Shown here piece by piece: positions 8,455-16,412 of a stretch of DNA of 48,185 nt. The position numbers and the translations under genes were made by a program. Numbering within the stretch: the stretch's first letter is position 1; each line of letters begins with the position of its first letter. The notes beneath the pieces are model-generated. The model had not been told where the DNA came from. It ran no database searches and saw only the letters and a list, made by a program, of their open reading frames with translations. Origin of the DNA: Deltaproteobacteria bacterium (lineage in GTDB: Bacteria > Desulfobacterota > Desulfomonilia > UBA1062); the NCBI GenBank assembly GCA_011046135.1, contig DSBG01000111.1:1-48185 (forward strand), given 5' to 3'.

Positions 8455-9069
8455 ATGGATCCTTATCCGAAGCCGCTGAGAGATCTCATATCTCAGTTAA
8501 AACACCTTCCGGGCATCGGGGAAAAAACCGCCACCAGGCTCGCCCTGTTCATCCTTGCGGACAGGAACAATCTCAGCGAAACGCTTGCCTTTTCCCTGAA
8601 GACCGTCCGCGAGAACATCAGCCTCTGTCCCCAATGCTTCAATCTCACCGACAAGCCCCGGTGTTCAATCTGCCAGAATCCTTCCCGTGATGCATCGATT
8701 ATCTGTGTCGTGGAAGAACCCAGCGACGTCCTCGCCCTGGAGTCCGCTCACGCGTACCGCGGCCTCTACCATGTCCTCCATGGCCTGATCTCTCCGCTGA
8801 ACGGGATCGGGCCCGAAGATATCAAGCTGCCGGAACTGATCGATCGACTGAAGAACTCGCCCGTATCTGAAGTGATCGTGGCTACCAACCCCTCGGTGGA
8901 AGGAGAGGGAACCTTTCACTACATCATGAAGATGGTTCAGGATGCAGGAATTGATGTCCGCATCAGCAGGATTGCATCGGGGATTCCCATGGGGGGTGAG
9001 CTGAAATACATGGATCAGGTAACCCTGGCCAGTGCACTTCGCTATCGTCGCGGGGCCAAGGATCTGTAG
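8455..9069 (+). CDS. recR: Recombination mediator RecR
   Basis: A 204-aa protein of the RecFOR pathway that loads RecA onto gapped DNA. The N-terminal helix-hairpin-helix (LKHLPGIGEKTATRLALF), the four-cysteine zinc finger (CPQCFNLTDKPRCSIC), a Toprim domain starting IICVVEEPSD, and the Walker-B-like C-terminal region IASGIPMGGELKYMDQVTL are all present and in order. Length is normal. It starts 1 bp after the ybaB stop. Confidence 0.95.
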   Translation: MDPYPKPLRDLISQLKHLPGIGEKTATRLALFILADRNNLSETLAFSLKTVRENISLCPQCFNLTDKPRCSICQNPSRDASIICVVEEPSDVLALESAHAYRGLYHVLHGLISPLNGIGPEDIKLPELIDRLKNSPVSEVIVATNPSVEGEGTFHYIMKMVQDAGIDVRISRIASGIPMGGELKYMDQVTLASALRYRRGAKDL

Positions 9070-9085
9070 AACTCGGAGGTCTTCC

Positions 9086-10372
9086 ATGGAACGGTTTGCA
9101 GTGCAGGGAGGATACATTATCACCTCGCCCGGAAACATCCTCAAAGACAGCTACCTTATTGTCGAGGGGACCACTATTGAAGCGGTTTCAGAGACGCTCC
9201 CTCCGGAAATCTCTGTGGTTCTGGGCGGTCCGTTCGACATCGTGATTCCCGGCCTCGTCAACACGCACACCCATGCACCCATGACGCTCTTCAGAGGAAT
9301 GGCGGATGACCTTCCGCTGATGAAGTGGCTCCATGAGTATATCTTTCCGGCAGAGGCTCGATTTGTAGACAGGGAGTTTGTCTACATGGGGTCGCTCCTT
9401 GCGGCCTGGGAGATGACTCGTTCGGGAACGACAGCCTTCTGTGACGGATACTTCTTTGAGGACGAGGTGGGCCGTGCCGCGAAGGAGGTGGGGATCAGGG
9501 CGTGGATCGGTGAAGGAATTCTTCAGTTTCCCACGCCTTCCCTCGCAGATCCAGCTCGAACCATCGAACACACCAGGGACTTTATCGAACGTTGGGTTGA
9601 AGATCCCCTTGTCAAGCCGACGGTTTTTCCCCATGCAGCCTATACCTGCAGCCCCGAACTCCTGGTTCAGGCCCGCGAGCTTGCCCGACAGTATGATCTC
9701 CTCTTCCAGATCCACCTGAGCGAGACCTCTGCAGAAGTCGAACAGGTACGCAAGGATCATGGCCTCTCCCCGGTAGAACTGCTGGATTCCCTTGGATGTC
9801 TCTCCGAGAAGACACTGGCAGCCCACTGCGTAGTCCTCACCGATCACGATATCAGCCTCCTTGCACAGCACGCCGTCTCGGTCTCCCATAACGCTGAGAG
9901 CAACATGAAACTCACATCGGGAATCGCCCCTGTTCCCCAGATGATCGCAGCCGGGATCAATGTTACCATCGGCACCGACGGGTGCGCCAGCAACAACAAT
10001 CTCGACCTCATCGGGGAAATCTCGACAGTGGCAAAACTCCACAAGATCAACACCATGGATCCCACCGTGCTCGATGAATGCACTTCCCTTGCGCTCGCAA
10101 CCGAAAACGGCGCTCGTGCCCTGGGCTTTGCTGGGGGACGGCTTGAGGCGGGAAAGGTAGCCGACATCACGGTGCTCGATGGCCACGCACCCAACCTGGT
10201 CCCGGTTCACAATCCCATCTCGCACGTGATCTACGCCGCGATGGGGGCGAACGTAAAGGACGTGGTGATAGACGGCAGGATCGTTGTGAAAAACTTCACC
10301 TCAATGACCGTGGACGAGGAGTCGCTCATCAGAGAATGTAGAACAATCCAGGAATTCCTCAGCAGGAGATAG
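9086..10372 (+). CDS. mtaD: 5-methylthioadenosine/S-adenosylhomocysteine deaminase (amidohydrolase)
   Basis: A 428-aa cytoplasmic amidohydrolase. Metal ligands are visible as VNTHTHAPM (HxH), then LFQIHLSET, SVSHNAESNMKL and IGTDGCASNNNLDL. The RGMADDLPLMKWL segment after the HxH is typical of MtaD/SAH deaminases, which convert adenosine-type thioethers to inosyl products in methyl-cycle salvage. A related ATZ/TRZ enzyme with another substrate cannot be excluded. The start at 9086 is preceded by GGAGGT at 9075-9080. Confidence 0.82.
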   Translation: MERFAVQGGYIITSPGNILKDSYLIVEGTTIEAVSETLPPEISVVLGGPFDIVIPGLVNTHTHAPMTLFRGMADDLPLMKWLHEYIFPAEARFVDREFVYMGSLLAAWEMTRSGTTAFCDGYFFEDEVGRAAKEVGIRAWIGEGILQFPTPSLADPARTIEHTRDFIERWVEDPLVKPTVFPHAAYTCSPELLVQARELARQYDLLFQIHLSETSAEVEQVRKDHGLSPVELLDSLGCLSEKTLAAHCVVLTDHDISLLAQHAVSVSHNAESNMKLTSGIAPVPQMIAAGINVTIGTDGCASNNNLDLIGEISTVAKLHKINTMDPTVLDECTSLALATENGARALGFAGGRLEAGKVADITVLDGHAPNLVPVHNPISHVIYAAMGANVKDVVIDGRIVVKNFTSMTVDEESLIRECRTIQEFLSRR

Positions 10373-10375
10373 ACA

Positions 10376-10411
10376 GGGAAAAGAGTTCCCTCCACACGGA
10401 ACACTTTTCCC
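10376..10411 (+). terminator. Strong hairpin after mtaD
   Basis: GGGAAAAGaGTTCC (10376-10389) pairs with GGAACaCTTTTCCC (10398-10411) around an 8-nt loop, with a single A-A mismatch. It starts 3 bp after the mtaD stop. No T-run follows, so it may be a rho-dependent terminator element or a transcript-end stabiliser rather than a classic intrinsic terminator. Confidence 0.5.
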
Positions 10412-10514
10412 CTCGTTGCCGGATTCATCACAGAAAAAAGCACGGGTTATCCCTCTGGCAGGCTCCTTGCATCGACGTAAAGCACCATAAACGAGATGCC
10501 GATAAGGATGGCGT

Positions 10515-11609
10515 ATGAAGATAAGCAACCGATTTCTCTACTATCAGCTCGTGAAAGATCTTTCGAGTACCACGGAAAAACTTTTCAATCTCAATGGGCA
10601 GATATCCTCTGGGAAACGAATAAACAGACCTTCTGACGATCCCATGGGTCTGTCGAGCGTTCTCCTCTACCGCACGGAGCTCAATGCCTTTGATCAGTTC
10701 AAGAAATCCATTGACCACGCCCAGGGATGGCTCTCGAGAATGGACACCATCCTTATCGATGTGGACGACCTCCTTTCGCGCGCCAGCGAGCTTGCCGTTG
10801 GGGAGTCATCTTCCACCGCTACAGCGGCAACCAGGCAGGGCGCAGCCGATGAGCTCATGCAGATCCGATCCATGATCCTCTCCCACGCAAATTCCAAGTA
10901 CGGGGGCAAATATCTCTTCGGCGGCACCATGACTCAAGCGAGCCCCTTTTTGTGGGTACCGGCGGAGAACATGCTTGCCGATGTGCAGGAAGTATCCGCA
11001 ACACCCCCGGCATCGCCCGGGGACGGGTACCGGTACCTCAATTCAACTGACAACCTCATCTACGAGTATCACGAAGCCACCTCTTCATGGATCGACCAGG
11101 GAGAACCGGCTGAAGGAGACTCCGTGTGGGTCGAATCACTCGGAGATCTCTCTGTCTTTTCCCAGGGAGTGTGGAAGAGCCTCTACCAGGGGAACTCTTC
11201 GATCACCTCCATTCAGATCGGCAGGGGAGACAGCATCGAGTTGAACATCCCGGGTAATGAGATCTTCAGCTCAGAGCAGGGCAACACCTTCATGACGTTG
11301 TTGCGCCTCGAAAAGGCTCTGCGGAACAACGACCAGGAGGGCATCAGGAACCAGCTCTCGGGGATTGAAGATTCCAGCAAGGTGCTCATGAACAAACTTG
11401 CCCGGATCGGCTCCACCGTGAACAGGCTGGAGCACACAACCTCTGTGATCGCGCAGGCACACGTAGATACGACGCAGCGGGTTTCCCTGATTGAAGATCT
11501 TGATTATGCAAAAGCGATCACCTCGCTTCAGAATCAGCAGACGATCTATGAGGCTCAGCTCAAGAGCGCCGCGATGATCACGCGCATGTCTCTCGTCGAT
11601 TACGTATAG
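10515..11609 (+). CDS. flgL: Flagellar hook-associated protein FlgL (HAP3)
   Basis: A 364-aa member of the flagellin superfamily. The conserved N-terminal D0/D1 helices (ISNRFLYYQLVKDLSS, then LNGQISSGKRINRPSDDP) and the matching C-terminal helix (SLQNQQTIYEAQLKSAAMI) frame a variable centre. KYGGKYLFGGTMTQASPF is the characteristic FlgL sequence. HAP3 forms the junction between hook and filament, and is exported by the flagellar type III apparatus. Its usual partner flgK is not upstream. fliW follows after 12 bp. Confidence 0.92.
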   Translation: MKISNRFLYYQLVKDLSSTTEKLFNLNGQISSGKRINRPSDDPMGLSSVLLYRTELNAFDQFKKSIDHAQGWLSRMDTILIDVDDLLSRASELAVGESSSTATAATRQGAADELMQIRSMILSHANSKYGGKYLFGGTMTQASPFLWVPAENMLADVQEVSATPPASPGDGYRYLNSTDNLIYEYHEATSSWIDQGEPAEGDSVWVESLGDLSVFSQGVWKSLYQGNSSITSIQIGRGDSIELNIPGNEIFSSEQGNTFMTLLRLEKALRNNDQEGIRNQLSGIEDSSKVLMNKLARIGSTVNRLEHTTSVIAQAHVDTTQRVSLIEDLDYAKAITSLQNQQTIYEAQLKSAAMITRMSLVDYV

Positions 11610-11621
11610 GGGGAAACGATC

Positions 11622-12062
11622 TTGGAATTACAAACCGTCAGATTCGGCACGATTCCCATCCAGGAAGACAAGGTGATTAGCTTTCCGAAAGGGATTCTTG
11701 GATTTACCTGGAACAAGAACTACATCCTCCTCCCTCACGGCGAAAATTCTCCCTTCCTCTGGCTGCAGAGCGCAGAAGACGGCGACCTTGCCTTCGTTGT
11801 CATGAGCCCTACGTACGTGAAGACCGACTATACCATCGATATTGAACAGGATGTCCTCGACGAACTCGGCACCGATCAGACAGAGGATCTCGAGATTCTG
11901 TGCATTGTGTCCATCCCGCAGGGAAAACCTGAAGACATGACCATCAATCTCCTGGGGCCGATCATTATCAACGCGCGCTCCCGGTGTGCAGTGCAGGTTA
12001 TCACCGATACGGGGAAATACTCCCATCGCTATCCTGTCCTGGCGGGAAAAAACGCAGGGTAG
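11622..12062 (+). CDS. fliW: Flagellar assembly factor FliW
   Basis: A 146-aa cytoplasmic protein that binds flagellin and, in studied bacteria, antagonises the translational repressor CsrA. Family patterns are clear: FGTIPIQEDKVISFPKGILGF at the N-terminus, PFLWLQSAEDGDLAFVVMSP, and LLGPIIINARSRCAVQVI near the end. The likely start is TTG at 11622, because no ATG lies ahead of the first beta strand. csrA commonly follows fliW but is not found here. Confidence 0.93.
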   Translation: MELQTVRFGTIPIQEDKVISFPKGILGFTWNKNYILLPHGENSPFLWLQSAEDGDLAFVVMSPTYVKTDYTIDIEQDVLDELGTDQTEDLEILCIVSIPQGKPEDMTINLLGPIIINARSRCAVQVITDTGKYSHRYPVLAGKNAG

Positions 12063-12172
12063 GATCTTTCCACAGCCATTTACCTGACACGCATCTTTAT
12101 TCCGTATGATGGGGAGTATTCGTTCCAGGTCGGGCCTTGAGGATTTCCCTTCCCTGTGCTTCACCAGAACTG

Positions 12173-12580
12173 TCAATCCTTCTCTGGCGAGGAGTTTTTC
12201 TTTTTGAGAATTTTCTGCTGGGTCTTGAGATTTTTCTTCTCGATCTTTGTCTGGTCTTTGTCCCGTTTCTTTCGTTCTTTTTCTTCGGATGTCTCGTGCT
12301 GCGTGGCTTCTGTCTTCTCCGCAGTCACAGGTTCATTCTCGTGAAAAGAATCGCCTGGGTGCATTACGTGCCCGGGTGACTGCGCAGGATCTCTTTCGCC
12401 ATGAGCCATGTCCTTCTTTTCAGTATTCTCTGATTTCTCGGATGCACGTTTGATCCGCCGTGCGCGGACGGCCTCCAAAACCACCTTACCCAGATACTTC
12501 CCGAAAAATCCAACGAATCCGGCAAAGAAGACCAGGGTGGCCCACTTGAGAATGTCTTGCGCCCCAAACTGTTCAAACAT
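12173..12580 (-). CDS. Small membrane protein with lysine-rich tail
   Basis: A 135-aa protein of unknown function. One transmembrane helix (WATLVFFAGFVGFFGKYLG, about residues 13-31) is followed by a basic stretch (VRARRIKRA) and then about 100 residues almost free of hydrophobics. Its last 40 residues are dominated by K and E (KERKKRDKDQTKIEKKNLK pattern). The basic stretch places the tail in the cytoplasm by the positive-inside rule. The start at 12580 is chosen because earlier in-frame starts would overlap mobB antisense. It is convergent with fliW and divergent from mobB. Confidence 0.6.
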   Translation of the reverse strand: MFEQFGAQDILKWATLVFFAGFVGFFGKYLGKVVLEAVRARRIKRASEKSENTEKKDMAHGERDPAQSPGHVMHPGDSFHENEPVTAEKTEATQHETSEEKERKKRDKDQTKIEKKNLKTQQKILKKKNSSPEKD

Positions 12581-12587
12581 CAGGCGT

Positions 12588-12616
12588 ATTGTACATGAGA
12601 GAACCCCGTCCCGCAA
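12588..12616 (-). promoter_or_regulatory. Possible promoter of the lysine-rich membrane protein
   Basis: On the minus strand TTGCGG (12611-12616) and TACAAT (12588-12593) are 17 bp apart. TACAAT lies 7 nt before the ATG at 12580, so the transcript would have almost no leader. The -10 is strong and the -35 weak. Confidence 0.35.
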
Positions 12617-12718
12617 CGATTCAAGCAAGGAGGGAACACGCCCAAGAGAGACGATACATCTATCATGGGGTGTTCTTTCCTGTTGACGCTGTGTGTGACT
12701 CCGCTCTATACAGACTCG

Positions 12719-13228
12719 GTGGAAGAACTCGTTGACGGAAAGATCATCTCCTTCGTGGCCCGGGGAACCAACAGCGGAAAGACCTATATACTCGAACGCA
12801 TCATCGAGGAACTCGGAAAAAGGGGGAGAACGGTTGCCGCCCTGAAGCACAGCGTGCATCTGTCTTCTCCTGACCGGGAGGGCAAGGACACCTACAGGTT
12901 CGCCCAGAAAGGAGCAGCACGCGTTATCCTGTTTTCAGATCATACCCTGATTCTGTACGAGAGCACCGGGCCATCACCTGAATACCTCATCTCCCTGGCA
13001 AGCATGGGCGTAGATATCGTTCTCGTAGAGGGTTACAAGCACGGTCCTTTCAGGAAAATCGAGGTCTTCAACCATGCCCTCTATGACTCTCCCCTGTGCC
13101 TTGAAGAATCGACATCGGACTACATAGCGCTCATCAGCAATGATCGTATCGAGGTTGAGATCCCCCAGTTTTTCTTTGACGATATCGCGGGGATCTGTTC
13201 CTTTCTCGAAGAGCAGTTCATGAAATAA
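12719..13228 (+). CDS. mobB: Molybdopterin-guanine dinucleotide biosynthesis protein MobB
   Basis: About 169 aa with a P-loop (SFVARGTNSGKTY), then ALKHSVHLSSPDREGKDTYRFAQKGA, typical of MobB. MobB is the GTP-binding accessory of MobA in attaching GMP to molybdopterin. IVLVEGYKHGPFRKIEVF matches the family's second conserved block. GTG at 12719 is preferred because it begins just ahead of the first strand; an ATG at 12665 would add 18 residues with a hydrophobic run unlike MobB. No ribosome site precedes either start, but TTGACG and TATACA (12713 end region) stand just upstream. Confidence 0.85.
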   Translation: MEELVDGKIISFVARGTNSGKTYILERIIEELGKRGRTVAALKHSVHLSSPDREGKDTYRFAQKGAARVILFSDHTLILYESTGPSPEYLISLASMGVDIVLVEGYKHGPFRKIEVFNHALYDSPLCLEESTSDYIALISNDRIEVEIPQFFFDDIAGICSFLEEQFMK

Positions 13229-13327
13229 AGACTTTTCTTCCAGAGGGTTTCGGGCAATACCGGGGCTGGGACTGTGCGCTAAAGTTCTGTGGTATCTTCG
13301 AATATTGTGTGTTAAAGGCAGACTTCT

Positions 13328-14482
13328 ATGCTCATCGTAAAATTGAAGCCCGGCAAGGATCAGCCCATTCTCAACGGAAACCCCTGGATTTTTTCCGGGG
13401 CCGTTGACAAGATCAGCAAAGGTCAGGAGGGAGAATTCCTCTGCAGGGTACTCAATGCCAAAGGACAGTTCCTCTGCCAGGGGATGTACAACCCCTTCTC
13501 CCAGATCGCGGTACGGGTGCTCACTCTGGGGAAAGAACCCCTCGATGACTCCTTCCTCGAGGAGAGAATCCGATCAGCTGTGAAGCTGAGATCTGCCTGC
13601 ATCCCTCGAGAAACCACCTGCTTCCGCCTCATCAACGCGGAGGGGGATGAGCTGCCCGGGCTCGTGGTGGACCTCTATGGGAATGTGCTCGTTCTCCAAC
13701 TTTCCTGCCCGGGCATGGACGCCTTCAAATCCCGCATAGTCTCCATTCTCAGCACCCTGTATCCCGACTGTACCATTCACGAGCGCTCAGACACCAAAGC
13801 GAGAACGTCCGAAGGGCTGCGTGTTCAGACAGGGCCACTTCTCGGCGCGCTCCCCGATGGCGACCTCATGGTGTACGAACGGGGAATCCCCTTTGTGGTA
13901 GACGTTCTCACAGGCGACAGAACGGGCTTCTACCTCGAGCACCGCCGTAACAGGGAACGCCTCCAGTCTCTGGCAGAGGGCAAAGATGTGCTGGATCTCT
14001 TTTCCTATACCGGATCATTTTCCGTGTGCGCCCTGAAAGGAGGAGCACGGCGTGTGGTCTCCGTTGAACTGTCTGCTCCTGCCCAGGCTCTGCTCAAGAA
14101 GAACAGCGACATCAATCAGATCCAACCGTTTACCTGGAGACACATCAAGGATGACGTCGCACGTTTTCTCAGCGATGAAAGATCAACCTACGACATCGTT
14201 GTCTGCGACCTTCCCGTGATGGGAAGAGACACAGCCGAATACATCAAGATCCATCACCTCGCCATGGAACGGCTCCGATCCGGAGGAATCCTGTTTTCTC
14301 TGGCAAGGGCTACCTCCACGCTCTCTCACGTGGATCTGCTCAAAGTAATCTGGAGGGCTGCCAGAAACAGCACGAAACGGGCAAAGATTCTGGAACCGCT
14401 GTTCCAGTCGCCGGATTTCCCCATCCTACCCTCACACCCCCAGGGAATACAACTCCTGGGGTATCTGGTCCATATCCAGTAA
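13328..14482 (+). CDS. rlmI: RlmI-like 23S rRNA cytosine methyltransferase
   Basis: A 384-aa class I SAM-dependent methyltransferase. An N-terminal PUA domain (LKPGKDQPILNGNPWIFSGAV) precedes the EEhyb region and the Rossmann methyltransferase core: DLFSYTGSFSVCALKGGA (motif I) and VVCDLPVMG (motif IV; DxP where many members have DPP). E. coli RlmI methylates C1962 of 23S rRNA. The exact target here is inferred from family. The gene is monocistronic and convergent with the HIT gene. Confidence 0.82.
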   Translation: MLIVKLKPGKDQPILNGNPWIFSGAVDKISKGQEGEFLCRVLNAKGQFLCQGMYNPFSQIAVRVLTLGKEPLDDSFLEERIRSAVKLRSACIPRETTCFRLINAEGDELPGLVVDLYGNVLVLQLSCPGMDAFKSRIVSILSTLYPDCTIHERSDTKARTSEGLRVQTGPLLGALPDGDLMVYERGIPFVVDVLTGDRTGFYLEHRRNRERLQSLAEGKDVLDLFSYTGSFSVCALKGGARRVVSVELSAPAQALLKKNSDINQIQPFTWRHIKDDVARFLSDERSTYDIVVCDLPVMGRDTAEYIKIHHLAMERLRSGGILFSLARATSTLSHVDLLKVIWRAARNSTKRAKILEPLFQSPDFPILPSHPQGIQLLGYLVHIQ

Positions 14483-14506
14483 CAGAGACAACCTGGGCTT
14501 TTCCCT

Positions 14507-14842
14507 CTATCCCAGCTTGCTTTCCAGCATCCGCCCGCCGAGCACATGCATGTGGAGGTGCCAGATAATCTGAGTGCCGTCCTTTCCACAGTTGACGACA
14601 ACCCGATACCCGGTCTCCTTGATGCCCTTCTTTTCAGCTACGATCTGTGATGCTTTGAGCATTGCGTACCAGGTTTCGACGTCACGGAGTTCGTTGAGAT
14701 TCTCGATATGCTCTTTGGGAATCACGACGGTGTGCACCGGGGCAAGGGGATTGATATCGTCGAAGGCGACAACGAGGTCGTCCTCATACACCGTGGTAGA
14801 TGGAATCTCACCCTTGACAATCTTACAGAAAATACATCCCAT
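14507..14842 (-). CDS. HIT family nucleotide-binding protein (HinT-like)
   Basis: A 111-aa histidine-triad hydrolase. The N-terminal MGCIFCKIVKGEIP and the active-site triad HLHMHVLGG are diagnostic of the HinT branch, which hydrolyses purine nucleoside phosphoramidates and acyl-adenylates. Cysteines at positions 3 and 6 could take part in zinc binding as in some homologues. It is the last gene of the long minus-strand run, 18 bp after hisA. Confidence 0.9.
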   Translation of the reverse strand: MGCIFCKIVKGEIPSTTVYEDDLVVAFDDINPLAPVHTVVIPKEHIENLNELRDVETWYAMLKASQIVAEKKGIKETGYRVVVNCGKDGTQIIWHLHMHVLGGRMLESKLG

Positions 14843-14860
14843 CTCTGTCCTCCAGAATTT

Positions 14861-15580
14861 TTAGTCCAGGGCGAGTTCTATCGCCTCTTTCAGGTCGAAA
14901 GAGCCTTCATAGAGGGCCTTGCCGGTTATGGCCCCCAGGAGACCCGGAATGTTCTTCAGGGCTTTGATGTCGTCCAGACTCGAGATGCCGCCTGATGCCA
15001 CAACCGGGGTCTGTATCGCCTGTGTCATCAAAGAGGTGGCCTCAATATTGGGGCCACTCATCATTCCATCCCTTTCGATGTCGGTATACACGATGAACGC
15101 TGGATTATACTGTTCGTACTCTCGGGCAAGCTCCACAGCGGATGTTCGCGTGCTCTCCTTCCATCCGTGAACAGCGACCATCCCATGGCGTGCATCGATG
15201 CCTAGCGCAATTCTGCCCGGGAACAGGGAAAGCATTTCTCTCGCGGCAGAGGGATCTTTGATCACCATGGTTCCGAGGATCACAAAGGATACCCCAAGGG
15301 AGAACATCCTGTGCGCATCATCCGCTGATCTGATACCCCCGCCGAGTTCGATTTCAATGGTCACAGCATCACAAATCTGCCTGATGGCCTTGGCATTCAC
15401 GCTCCTTCCCGCAAGGGATCCATCGAGATCCACCACATGAATGCGTCGGGCACCGGCTTCCATGAAGGTCCGGGCTACCTCGCCCGGATCTGTGCTGTAG
15501 ATCGTGATATTCTCGAACACCCCCTTTTTCAGCCGGACCACGTGACCTTCATGCAGGTCAATAGCAGGAATCACAATCAC
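14861..15580 (-). CDS. hisA: HisA, phosphoribosylformimino-5-aminoimidazole carboxamide ribotide isomerase
   Basis: A 239-aa TIM-barrel enzyme of histidine synthesis, opening the ribose ring of ProFAR. The catalytic acids sit where expected: Asp8 in IPAIDLHEG and the Asp of YTDIERDGMMSG. Phosphate loops ELGGGIRSADD and ASGGISSLDD are present. The start is placed at GTG 15580, because HisA proteins begin directly at the IIPAID strand and this GTG overlaps the TGA of the upstream 64-aa gene (GTGA). An ATG at 15607 would add nine non-family residues. Confidence 0.92.
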   Translation of the reverse strand: MIVIPAIDLHEGHVVRLKKGVFENITIYSTDPGEVARTFMEAGARRIHVVDLDGSLAGRSVNAKAIRQICDAVTIEIELGGGIRSADDAHRMFSLGVSFVILGTMVIKDPSAAREMLSLFPGRIALGIDARHGMVAVHGWKESTRTSAVELAREYEQYNPAFIVYTDIERDGMMSGPNIEATSLMTQAIQTPVVASGGISSLDDIKALKNIPGLLGAITGKALYEGSFDLKEAIELALD

Positions 15581-15771
15581 TGGTTCACCCCGCATCGTTT
15601 GGCCCACCAGCTCCTGAACAGCGTGGAGTATCTCAGGATGTAGAGCTGCCGGTCTGAAGCCTGCACCTTGTAGTACTCCTGTGGGTAGAAGCTGGAATTC
15701 TGATGGGCCTCTTTCCAGTGATCGAGAATCTCTTCGACGAAAAACCCCTTCCCGTCGAACTCAAACTCCAT
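15577..15771 (-). CDS. Small conserved-type protein between hisB and hisA
   Basis: A 64-aa protein starting MEFEFDGKGFFVEEILDHW and ending in a basic WWAKRC segment. The composition (YKVQASDRQLYILRY) suggests a small beta-barrel-like cytoplasmic fold. Its ATG at 15771 is 56 bp after hisB. Its TGA overlaps the GTG start of hisA, so its translation probably feeds hisA. Function is unknown; the longer open frame upstream overlaps hisB and is not used. Confidence 0.6.
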   Translation of the reverse strand: MEFEFDGKGFFVEEILDHWKEAHQNSSFYPQEYYKVQASDRQLYILRYSTLFRSWWAKRCGVNQ

Positions 15772-15827
15772 TGGCCTTCCGGGTACGGAGTGACTATCCA
15801 GCGTCCTGACTTTCGTGTGGAGAAACC

Positions 15828-16412
15828 TCACAGGATATCCTTTGTCGAGGGGATGTCCACCCCTGTTACCACCAGAGCATCTCTGAGTGCCCTGGCGAAA
15901 GACTTGAAGCATGCCTCCACGAGATGATGAGTATTGCCCGATGCGTGAACTTCCATGTGGAGCGTGATCCCTGCGTGAATTGCAAGAGACCGGAAGAACT
16001 CGGGAACGAGCTCCAGGGGGAGATCACCTACAACCCCGCGGAAAACGTTTTTCCCGTGGATCTGGAAATACGGTCTGCCGGAAAGATCCAGGACTACCTC
16101 CACGAGGGATTCGTCCATGGGGATCTTTGCCCACCCGTAGCGCTCGATTCCTTTTTTATCACCCGCGGCCTGACCGAGGGCTTGGCCTAAAACAATCCCG
16201 ATATCTTCCACCGTGTGGTGGAGATCCACCTGAACATCGCCCCTGGCCCTGAGAGAAAGCGCAATTCCAGAGTGCCGCACGAGCGATTCAAACATGTGCG
16301 TGAGAAATCCCGACTGGATGTCGATCAGTGACTGACCTCCATCCAGGCTCACGGAAACAGAAATATCCGTCTCCTTGGTCTTTCGTGTGACCGTTGCTTC
16401 CCGTTTTTTCAT
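15828..16412 (-). CDS. hisB: HisB, imidazoleglycerol-phosphate dehydratase
   Basis: A 194-aa single-domain dehydratase of histidine synthesis. Both manganese-binding HHxxE-type motifs are present: LHHTVEDIGIVLGQAL near residue 65 and NTHHLVEACFKSFARAL near residue 165. The lack of a HolPase domain is normal outside enterobacteria. It overlaps the alaS stop by 4 bp (ATGA), so it is coupled to alaS. Confidence 0.95.
   Translation of the reverse strand: MKKREATVTRKTKETDISVSVSLDGGQSLIDIQSGFLTHMFESLVRHSGIALSLRARGDVQVDLHHTVEDIGIVLGQALGQAAGDKKGIERYGWAKIPMDESLVEVVLDLSGRPYFQIHGKNVFRGVVGDLPLELVPEFFRSLAIHAGITLHMEVHASGNTHHLVEACFKSFARALRDALVVTGVDIPSTKDIL

Noticed and set aside
9188-10225. Minus-strand frame of 345 codons
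   Set aside because: It is antisense to mtaD, whose metal-binding motifs are unmistakable on the plus strand.
15772-15912. N-terminal extension of the 64-aa gene into hisB
   Set aside because: The extension is in a shadow frame of hisB and the similarity-like sequence begins at the ATG at 15771.
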